A stretch of 5,495 bases of DNA from Aeriscardovia sp. (GTDB taxonomy: Bacteria > Actinomycetota > Actinomycetes > Actinomycetales > Bifidobacteriaceae). The notes below the pieces were generated by a model. That model saw only the letters and a program-made list of their open reading frames with translations. It searched no databases and was not told where the DNA came from. The stretch's first letter is position 1. The number at the start of each line of letters is the position of its first letter. The translations under genes were made by a program, and so were the position numbers. Positions 1 to 4,452 of this stretch are shown piece after piece. The stretch spans positions 1 to 5,495 of the forward strand of contig JAFYIA010000024.1 of NCBI GenBank assembly GCA_017538865.1. Direction: 5' to 3'.

Positions 1-1005
1 CTGCGTCAGGGCACAGACCAAGGGCGGCTGCCAGTCGGTCATAAAGCCGGGGTGCACATCCGTTTCGAGGGCTATAGGCTTCAAGTCCCCTCCCGGATGC
101 CAGAAGCGGATGCCGTCCTCTTGGACGTCAAACTGCCCCCCGATTTTGCGGTAGACGTTTAGGTAAGTCATCATGGTGGACTGTTGGGCGCCCCGGATAA
201 AGACGTCGCCCTTGGTGGCGAGGGCGGCGGAGGCCCAGGAAGCGACCTCAATCCTGTCGGTCTGGGCGCGGAAAGTGAAGGGCTGGAGGCTCTTTACCCC
301 GTCCACCCTGATGGTCCTGTCGACATCTACGGCTATCACAGCCCCCATGCGCTGGAGCACTGCCACAAGATCCATGATTTCGGGCTCTATCGCAGCTCCG
401 GAAATCTCGGTCTTTCCTTCTGCCTCGACGGAGGTCAAAAGCGCCTGCTCCGTAGCTCCGACTGAGGGGTAGGGAAGGCGTATCATGGCGCCTTTGAGCC
501 CATGGGGAGCTTTGAGCTCTATGCTTCCGTTCTCGTTTTCAGTTATTTCGGCTCCGAGCTGCTTTAGGATCGAAAGATGGAAGTCGACGGGCCGCTTGCC
601 TATCTGGTCTCCTCCGAGCGAGGGTATGAAAGCCCTGCCAAGGCGTTGGAGGAGGGGTCCTGCAAAAAGGATGGGGATTCTGGAAGAACCGGCCAGGGTA
701 TGCACGTCGGCTATGTCGGCGACAGAAATGGAGGAGGCGTCTATCTTGACTACGCCCGCCTCCTTATCGACTTCAGCCTTCGCCCCGTGGAGGCGCAGAA
801 GGTTTGAAACCACCCTTACGTCCCTTATGTCAGGGACGTTTTGTATCACCGATTCCCCAGGGGCCAAAAGGGACGCTACCATAGCTTTGCTTACAAAGTT
901 TTTAGCGCCCCTCACCCGTATCTCGCCCCGCAGGGGGTTTCCGCCCCACACGGTAAGGGTATCTTCCTCCCCGCAGGTTTGGCATTGCTTAGAGCTTGTA
1001 TTCAT
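1..1005 (-). CDS. murA: UDP-N-acetylglucosamine 1-carboxyvinyltransferase MurA (3' end off window)
   Basis: Cytoplasmic enzyme of the first committed step of peptidoglycan synthesis: it transfers enolpyruvate from PEP to UDP-GlcNAc. The first 335 residues are present; about 100 C-terminal residues lie beyond base 1. Visible motifs: RGAKN with Lys35 (E. coli Lys22), Arg109 in SSRIPILFAGPLL (Arg91), the active-site loop GGDQIGKRPVDFH with Arg138 (Arg120), and HPGFMTDWQ with Asp324 (Asp305). The loop residue that is Cys115 in E. coli is Asp133 here (codon 607-609). The known Cys-to-Asp exchange, as in Mycobacterium, gives intrinsic fosfomycin insensitivity. The VSKAMVASLL helix after GAKN is of the actinobacterial type. 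The ATG at 1005 has only a weak Shine-Dalgarno, but an in-frame TGA lies upstream with no better start between. It adds about 15 residues, including a CxxC (Cys8, Cys11), before the conserved fold. A GTG at 951-949 is a possible later start. Wobble positions are mostly G/C, like gltX. Confidence 0.96.
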   Translation of the reverse strand, partial: MNTSSKQCQTCGEEDTLTVWGGNPLRGEIRVRGAKNFVSKAMVASLLAPGESVIQNVPDIRDVRVVSNLLRLHGAKAEVDKEAGVVKIDASSISVADIADVHTLAGSSRIPILFAGPLLQRLGRAFIPSLGGDQIGKRPVDFHLSILKQLGAEITENENGSIELKAPHGLKGAMIRLPYPSVGATEQALLTSVEAEGKTEISGAAIEPEIMDLVAVLQRMGAVIAVDVDRTIRVDGVKSLQPFTFRAQTDRIEVASWASAALATKGDVFIRGAQQSTMMTYLNVYRKIGGQFDVQEDGIRFWHPGGDLKPIALETDVHPGFMTDWQPPLVCALTQ

Positions 1006-1175
1006 ACTTAGGATTATCTCACAGCAGGGTAAAAATCGGCTTTCCTTCCTGCGATCGCAGCGTTGTCATTCAAGGTCACAGTTTCTTCTATAGATCCCCC
1101 CCTAAGTACTTGCCTACCTACCTCTGGCTATGCTGATGGGGATCTACAAAGCTAAATAGGCAGTGGGAGTATGTA
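1006..1175. other. Intergenic region upstream of murA
   Basis: This non-coding stretch separates the 5' end of murA (minus strand) from the small plus-strand ORF at 1176, so it should hold the murA promoter. I could not find a convincing -35/-10 pair on either strand. It contains a 12-bp palindrome around GCGATCGC (1049-1060) and the inverted repeat described separately at 1091-1146. Confidence 0.5.
1091..1146. repeat. 9-bp perfect inverted repeat, 38-base spacer
   Basis: TAGATCCCC at 1091-1099 is matched exactly by its reverse complement GGGGATCTA at 1138-1146. No T-run follows either arm, so it is not a typical terminator. It lies between the murA start and the small ORF at 1176, where it could be a pair of protein-binding half-sites or a long-loop hairpin. 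Two 9-mers this close may also occur by chance. Confidence 0.5.
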
Positions 1176-1328
1176 ATGAAGGGTAGAGTTATTGCAGAGG
1201 CGAAACTGAGTCTCGGCTTCTGGGATCGCGATCCCAACGTCCCTGAAAACGCCCAGGCTAACACAGGTCACGCTTTAACCCGTCTTCTTAAAAAAGAGGG
1301 GACGCTTGAAAACTTTACAGGGGAATAG
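1176..1328 (+). CDS. Small ORF, 50 aa, unrecognised; possibly the start of a decayed gene
   Basis: The ORF begins with MKGRVIAEAK and ends with ENFTGE at a TAG. GGGAG at 1165-1169 lies six bases before the ATG, a good Shine-Dalgarno. The product is soluble-looking, with no signal peptide or membrane segment, and contains the stretch GFWDRDPNVPEN followed by a basic helix-like part (ALTRLLKKEG). I do not recognise a family. After the TAG the same frame stays protein-like, is interrupted by TAA at 1362-1364 and 1434-1436, and then runs into the ORF at 1449. The whole of 1176-1580 may therefore be one pseudogene with three nonsense changes. It could instead be an independent small protein or chance. 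Confidence 0.4.
   Translation: MKGRVIAEAKLSLGFWDRDPNVPENAQANTGHALTRLLKKEGTLENFTGE
1221..1236. repeat. 16-bp perfect palindrome
   Basis: TGGGATCGCGATCCCA reads the same on both strands without a spacer. It lies inside the 50-codon ORF, where it encodes the WDRDP region. It could be a dimeric protein-binding site or a cruciform/hairpin seed, or simply follow from coding W-D-R-D-P with these codons. Confidence 0.6.
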
Positions 1329-1448
1329 ATCCGTAAGATAGAACTCAGTTGCAAAAAGAGATAAAGCCTTAGAAATACCCTGGAGATCTCCAAAGAGCAT
1401 CTAGATGCAACCAGTAAACAAAAGATGGACAGATAAGCGAGGCGGGGA

Positions 1449-1580
1449 ATGAAGATAGTAGGGCAACCGCCATCTTGGCTAGTAGAAAATTGGATGAAAA
1501 GCTCTCAGCCCGCACCGGAAGACGTACTTAAAAACGCCCATGCGGAGGAATCTGAGAATGGTTTAATGGCAACCTATTAG
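1449..1580 (+). CDS. Small ORF, 43 aa, unrecognised; possibly the end of a decayed gene
   Basis: The ORF begins with MKIVGQPPSWLVENW and ends with GLMATY at a TAG, eight bases short of the convergent stop codon of the coiled-coil gene. GAGG at 1439-1442 sits six bases before the ATG, a plausible Shine-Dalgarno. The product is acidic toward its C-terminus, with no membrane segment. It is in the same frame as the ORF at 1176-1328; the 120 bases between read as a charged, helix-prone peptide containing LEISKEHLDATSKQKMD and broken by stop codons. That favours a degraded single gene over two separate genes, but neither reading is certain. I do not recognise a family. Confidence 0.35.
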   Translation: MKIVGQPPSWLVENWMKSSQPAPEDVLKNAHAEESENGLMATY

Positions 1581-1587
1581 GCCAGAC

Positions 1588-2469
1588 CTATATTTCGCCC
1601 TCTTTTATTTGTCTTGCCCCCTCTAATATGCGATCGGCTTCCTGGATCGCCCTTTCATATCTATCTTTGACGGCTGTCAGAGTCTTTTTAGCGTGAAAAC
1701 ACTCGATTTTGGCAGCTTCATACTTGCCATACGCATCATCTATTTCGACTTTGGGAGGCTCAATTTCCATTCTGACAGACTCCCATCTTGCCTCAGCAGT
1801 TTGCAATTCCGCCTCAGTATCCTTTACGCTTTTTTCGGCGCGCTTCAATTCTGCATCTGCAGCCTCTAATACCTCTATAGCGCCCTTCCATTTGGATTTT
1901 AGTAATAAGCATTTGCCTTTATCAGCTTCATACTTGGCTTTTGCAGCATTTAATTTTGTTTTATTGCTTTCCCATTCGGCTTTGGCGGAGTCATAGTCCA
2001 CTTGGATATCAGGCCATTTAGCCTGAGTCTCCTTCCATTCGGCTTTGGCGTCATTAAATTCAGTTGAGGCGTCTTCGTATTCTGCAAAGGCATTTCTGAA
2101 TTGAGCCTGTATGACAGACCAGTGAACTCGAGCATCGTACCTGCCTTTAGCATTCTCATACTCAGCATCCGCAGCCAGCCACTGCTGCCTTGCAGTATTC
2201 ATCTTGTCTTTGGCTGCCTCATATCTGTCATATACAGGCCTATATATGTTTTCCCACTCCTCTTCAGCAGTACGCAACTTGGCATCGGAAGATTCATATT
2301 GGCTTTTTGCGCACTCATACTCTTTCTTGCTGGCTTTATATTTTGCTTTGGCAGCCAACCATTCCGCATCGGTCTCCTTCCATTCGGCGTAGGCATTTCT
2401 TACTTCTGCATAAGTAGCCTGGAACTCGGCTTCGATGTCTCTGCCTTCTTTGTCGTTGTATGGCAACAT
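1588..2469 (-). CDS. Unrecognised alanine/aromatic heptad coiled-coil protein, 293 aa
   Basis: I do not recognise a family. Almost the whole chain is one heptad array. Residues 16-79 carry an aromatic or large hydrophobic residue every seventh position (F, V, W, W, Y, Y, Y, L, W, V), with a small residue three places later. Residues 86-111 continue with a shifted register. From 117 to about 271 the pattern is unbroken, consensus AKAEWEx: core a = W/Y/F/L, core d = mostly Ala. I count 50 Ala, 10 Trp, 17 Tyr and 5 Phe. Prolines at 238-239 mark a probable kink. There is no signal peptide, membrane segment, lipobox or enzymatic domain, so a cytoplasmic rod or filament-like scaffold is the simplest inference. 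The start is ATG at 2469 with AGGA (2477-2480) seven bases upstream. It follows the tRNA-Gln terminator, so it is probably transcribed separately. Codons are much richer in A/T wobbles than murA or gltX, suggesting foreign origin. Confidence 0.85.
   Translation of the reverse strand: MLPYNDKEGRDIEAEFQATYAEVRNAYAEWKETDAEWLAAKAKYKASKKEYECAKSQYESSDAKLRTAEEEWENIYRPVYDRYEAAKDKMNTARQQWLAADAEYENAKGRYDARVHWSVIQAQFRNAFAEYEDASTEFNDAKAEWKETQAKWPDIQVDYDSAKAEWESNKTKLNAAKAKYEADKGKCLLLKSKWKGAIEVLEAADAELKRAEKSVKDTEAELQTAEARWESVRMEIEPPKVEIDDAYGKYEAAKIECFHAKKTLTAVKDRYERAIQEADRILEGARQIKEGEI
1972..2050 (-). repeat. 16-bp direct repeat encoding AKAEW heptads
   Basis: CCATTCGGCTTTGGCG occurs at 1972-1987 and again at 2035-2050, exactly 63 bases (three heptads) apart; a partial copy, CCATTCGGC, lies near 2381-2389. 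Nucleotide identity beyond the encoded amino acids suggests that the heptad array grew by internal duplication. Confidence 0.7.
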
Positions 2470-2476
2470 AAACTAT

Positions 2477-2480
2477 TCCT
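2477..2480 (-). promoter_or_regulatory. Ribosome binding site of the coiled-coil gene
   Basis: AGGA on the minus strand, seven bases before the ATG at 2469. It supports this start over the TTG-initiated overlapping frame beginning at 2539. Confidence 0.6.
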
Positions 2481-2494
2481 GCTTTCGTGATTCT

Positions 2495-2529
2495 GCGGAC
2501 TTTCAGTGGCCGCCTCCTACCTATGTATA
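2495..2529 (-). promoter_or_regulatory. Leader of the coiled-coil gene: -10-like box and small hairpin
   Basis: TATACA at 2529-2524 (minus strand) resembles a -10 hexamer, but I find no good -35 at 17-18 bases. Downstream, 2495-2513 can fold into GCGG/CCGC plus ACT/AGT with a two-base bulge. An extra AGGAGG (2514-2519) lies about 45 bases before the start and has no start codon at the right distance. Promoter assignment is tentative. Confidence 0.25.
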
Positions 2530-2537
2530 AGAAATAC

Positions 2538-2567
2538 AAAAAATGCAGCTTTTTAAGGGAGCTGCAT
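2538..2567 (-). terminator. Rho-independent terminator after tRNA-Gln
   Basis: On the minus strand an 8-bp perfect stem, ATGCAGCT (2567-2560) with AGCTGCAT (2550-2543), encloses a nine-base loop and is followed by a run of six T (2543-2538). It lies ten bases after the encoded CCA of tRNA-Gln and should end the gltX-tRNA-Glu-tRNA-Gln transcript. Read on the plus strand it has no T-run, so it is one-directional. Confidence 0.9.
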
Positions 2568-2576
2568 AACCCTTGC

Positions 2577-2651
2577 TGGTTGGGGTACCTGGACTCGAAC
2601 CAAGAATAGATGAACCAGAATCACCTGTGTTGCCAATTACACCATACCCCA
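2577..2651 (-). tRNA. tRNA-Gln (anticodon CUG)
   Basis: A full cloverleaf is visible: acceptor TGGGGTA/TACCCCA (7 bp), D stem GTGT/ACAC, anticodon stem GGTGA/TCATC with loop TTCTGGT (anticodon CTG, reading CAG), four-base variable loop, T stem CTTGG/CCAGG with loop TTCGAGT. The discriminator is A73 (2580) and the 3' CCA is encoded (2579-2577). The U1-A72 first pair is typical of tRNA-Gln. It is the last unit of the operon, before the terminator. With no GlnRS, as expected for most actinobacteria, it would be charged with Glu by GltX and converted by GatCAB. Confidence 0.97.
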
Positions 2652-2660
2652 ATGGTTGCA

Positions 2661-2699
2661 TCACTTATATTCAAGTTGTCCGTCTCACAATATAGGTGA
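2661..2699 (-). other. Stem-loop in the tRNA-Glu/tRNA-Gln spacer
   Basis: Between the two tRNAs, TCACTTATATT (2661-2671) and AATATAGGTGA (2689-2699) pair over 11 positions with one mismatch, around a 17-base loop. There is no T-run, so a terminator is unlikely. A cleavage site for processing of the joint transcript is the likely role, by inference only. Confidence 0.65.
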
Positions 2700-2702
2700 C
2701 AG

Positions 2703-2775
2703 TACCCCCAACCAGATTTGAACTGGTGTTACCGCCGTGAGAGGGCGATGTCCTAGACCGCTAGACGATAGGGGC
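2703..2775 (-). tRNA. tRNA-Glu (anticodon CUC)
   Basis: Cloverleaf: acceptor GCCCCTA/TGGGGGT with G-U wobbles at pairs 1-72 and 6-67, D arm GTCTAGCGGTCTAGGAC, anticodon stem TCGCC/GGCGG with loop CTCTCAC (anticodon CTC, reading GAG), variable loop TAAC, T stem ACCAG/CTGGT with loop TTCAAAT. The discriminator is A (2703); the next bases are CTG, so the 3' CCA is not encoded and must be added after transcription, unlike the neighbouring tRNA-Gln. It lies 63 bases after the gltX stop on the same strand, so the synthetase gene and one of its substrates are probably co-transcribed. Confidence 0.95.
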
Positions 2776-2780
2776 CAACC

Positions 2781-2798
2781 TCTTACTTTTCAGTAAGA
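2781..2798 (-). other. GAAA-tetraloop hairpin just before tRNA-Glu
   Basis: On the minus strand TCTTACT (2798-2792) pairs perfectly with AGTAAGA (2787-2781) around a GAAA loop, a stable GNRA tetraloop. It ends five bases before the tRNA-Glu 5' end and has no U-run. It probably separates the gltX mRNA from the tRNA, as a 3' stabiliser or processing signal. Confidence 0.65.
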
Positions 2799-2838
2799 TT
2801 GCCGGCACATTTCTGTACCTGCCTCTGATTGTAGTACA

Positions 2839-4359
2839 TCAGATTTTGGAACGCAAGGAGGAAATTCTTTCAATTACGACGGGTTTTCCAATTATCTCCA
2901 AAGACTCGAAGAGCGGGGCGGAAACCTTCTTGCCGCTGATGGCCAGGCGCACCGGGTTGAAGGCCTTCTTCGCCGGCAGGGACATCTCGTTTACGAGGGC
3001 GTCGGTGAGGAGGGTGTGGAGCGTGTCGGCCTTCCACTCCTCGTCCTGCACTCCTTCGAGCTCTTGGAGCGCCTTGTCGAGGACGGCCTTGTCGCTTTCG
3101 GTCAGAGGTTCCAAAGACCCTTCTTCAAATTCCAGCTCTCCCGCCTTGTCGATCAAGGGCAGCATCATGGGCACGGCCTCGGAGAGAAGGCGCACCCTGG
3201 GCTGGACCAGGGGGGCGATCTCGAGGAGGAGCGCCTTTTCGTCAGCGCTCAGATCCTCCCACTTCGCGGAGGGGACGAGCCCTTCCTTGAAGAGGTAGGG
3301 CAGGCACCTTTGCACGAAGTCCTCGTTGTCCAGCATGCGGATGTGGGCGGCGTTGATGGAGATGGCCTTCTTGAGGTCGAACCTGGCCGGGTTGGCCTTG
3401 ACGTCGCGCACGTCGAACTTGGCCACAAGCTCCTCCATGGAGAAGACATCCTGGTCCGCAGAGTAGGACCAGCCGAGGAGGGAGAGGTAGTTCAAAAGCC
3501 CTTCCCTTATAAAGCCCATGTCCCTGAGGAGGAACAGGTTGCTCTGAGGATCCCTCTTGGAGAGCTTCTTGTTGCCTTCTCCCATGACGTAGGGAAGGTG
3601 CCCGAAGAGCGGGGTCTGCTTGGCGATCCCGAGCTTCTTCAGGTATTCGTAGAGCACGATCTGGCGCGGGGTGGAGGGGAGCAGATCCTCCCCCCTCAGT
3701 ACCACGTTCACGTCCAGTATCGCGTCATCTACGGGGTTGGTGAGGGTATAGAGCGGATCCCCGTTGGGGCGCACGATCACAAAGTCGGGGAAGGAGCCCG
3801 CTTTGTAGGTTATGGGGCCCCTAACCAGGTCGTCCCAGCTTATGTCTTCGTCGGGGACGCGGATCCTGAGGGCGGGCTGCCTGCCCTCTTTGCGGAAGGC
3901 CTCCTTTTGCTCTTCGGTGAGGTTCCTATCGAACCCGTCGTAGCCGAAGGTTTCCGGGCGCCCTGCGGCCTTGTTCCTCTCGGCTATCTCCTCTGCCGTG
4001 GAGAAGGATTCGTAGGCAAAGCCCGCTTCGAAGAGCTGCTTTGCCACGCCCTGGTAGACTTCCTTCCTTCTGGACTGGAAGTACAGGTCGTCGTTGCCCT
4101 TGCCGATGCCCTCGTCCCAGTCGATGCCCATCCATTCGAGGGCCTCGATGATCATGTCGAGGCTCTCTTTGGTGTCCCTCCTGTCGTCGGTGTCTTCCAT
4201 CCTGAATATCAAAGTGCCCCCAGTGTGGCGGGCCTCGGCCCAGTTGTAAAGGGCGGTGTGGATCATGCCCACGTGCGGGATTCCGGTGGGGGAGGGGCAG
4301 AACCTCAGCCTCGGATGCTCCGGTATTATCGGTTTGTCTTTATCATTCTTCGTACTCAT
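2839..4359 (-). CDS. gltX: Glutamyl-tRNA synthetase GltX (506 aa)
   Basis: Class I synthetase that charges tRNA with glutamate in the cytoplasm. The length fits full-length bacterial GluRS. The catalytic domain shows CPSPTGIPHVGM with the HIGH-type motif HVGM at 29-32, FRMEDTD at 52-58, LRGEDLLPSTPRQ at 221-233 and the KMSKS-type loop KLSKR at 265-269. The C-terminal ~180 residues form the helical anticodon-binding part. The zinc-binding cysteines of E. coli-type GluRS are absent; the AYESFSTAEEIAERN stretch (about 115-129) is the actinobacterial form. The enzyme is probably non-discriminating, charging both tRNA-Glu and tRNA-Gln, as their genes follow directly. The start is ATG at 4359; an in-frame TGA two codons upstream excludes extension. 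Shine-Dalgarno placement is odd: GAGG is only one base from the ATG, while a strong AGGAGG lies 19 bases away. Wobble positions are strongly G/C. Confidence 0.97.
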   Translation of the reverse strand: MSTKNDKDKPIIPEHPRLRFCPSPTGIPHVGMIHTALYNWAEARHTGGTLIFRMEDTDDRRDTKESLDMIIEALEWMGIDWDEGIGKGNDDLYFQSRRKEVYQGVAKQLFEAGFAYESFSTAEEIAERNKAAGRPETFGYDGFDRNLTEEQKEAFRKEGRQPALRIRVPDEDISWDDLVRGPITYKAGSFPDFVIVRPNGDPLYTLTNPVDDAILDVNVVLRGEDLLPSTPRQIVLYEYLKKLGIAKQTPLFGHLPYVMGEGNKKLSKRDPQSNLFLLRDMGFIREGLLNYLSLLGWSYSADQDVFSMEELVAKFDVRDVKANPARFDLKKAISINAAHIRMLDNEDFVQRCLPYLFKEGLVPSAKWEDLSADEKALLLEIAPLVQPRVRLLSEAVPMMLPLIDKAGELEFEEGSLEPLTESDKAVLDKALQELEGVQDEEWKADTLHTLLTDALVNEMSLPAKKAFNPVRLAISGKKVSAPLFESLEIIGKPVVIERISSLRSKI

Positions 4360-4452
4360 ACCTCAATTCTAGAATCGGCCTCCTTTAATTAACAGGAGTG
4401 GATCTAATATAAGGGGAGTACTAGAGGAGCTTGAGAGGAGCTTGGAGGTAAA
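4360..4452. promoter_or_regulatory. Divergent promoter region between gltX and the lipoprotein gene
   Basis: This 93-base gap must hold start signals for both genes. An AT-rich core at 4401-4412 contains TAATAT (4405-4410, plus) and its overlapping complement TATATT (minus), possible -10 boxes. Neither has a good -35, so the assignment is tentative. A TTAATTAA palindrome lies at 4385-4392 and ATTCTAGAAT at 4366-4375. There is no room for, or trace of, a TPP riboswitch. Confidence 0.35.
4423..4444 (+). repeat. Tandem 11-bp repeat of Shine-Dalgarno-like sequence
   Basis: AGAGGAGCTTG occurs twice head to tail (4423-4433, 4434-4444), with the beginning of a third unit running into GGAGG at 4444-4448. 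Each copy holds a GAGGAG core, so up to three ribosome-binding-like cores precede the GTG at 4453. Only the last is close enough to work directly, four bases away. Confidence 0.8.

Noticed and set aside
1049..1060. CTGCGATCGCAG palindrome (GCGATCGC octamer)
   Set aside because: One short copy in the window; no repeated occurrence that would suggest a HIP1-like genome-wide element.
485..1093. Plus-strand open frame of 202 codons opposite murA
   Set aside because: Shadow of murA, whose conserved motifs run through the same stretch on the minus strand.
1527..1545. Terminator for the coiled-coil gene on the minus strand (T-run after CGCATGGGCG)
   Set aside because: The stem would be only three base pairs, too weak to call.
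1588..2469. Interpreting the heptad repeats as a CRISPR or tandem DNA array
   Set aside because: Periodicity is at the protein level (21 bases) with diverged units and no spacers; only one 16-bp exact repeat is present.
2101..2490. Plus-strand open frame of 129 codons, hydrophobic, opposite the coiled-coil gene
   Set aside because: The hydrophobic residues are antisense to the Lys/Glu/Ala heptads, a known artefact of such repeats; there is no Shine-Dalgarno.
2336..2539. Basic 67-codon minus-strand frame overlapping the coiled-coil start
   Set aside because: TTG start inside the terminator T-run, no proper ribosome site, and out of frame with the clearly coding heptad array.
2577..2600. Phage or island attachment site at the 3' end of tRNA-Gln
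   Set aside because: No second copy of the tRNA end and no integrase in the window; only proximity suggests it.
3016..4392. Plus-strand open frame of 458 codons antisense to gltX
   Set aside because: It mirrors gltX and results from strong G/C wobble bias; its translation is compositionally odd with no motifs, while gltX has all the class I synthetase motifs.
4360..4452. TPP riboswitch before the ThiY-like gene
   Set aside because: The gap is only 93 bases and lacks the conserved TPP-box sequences.
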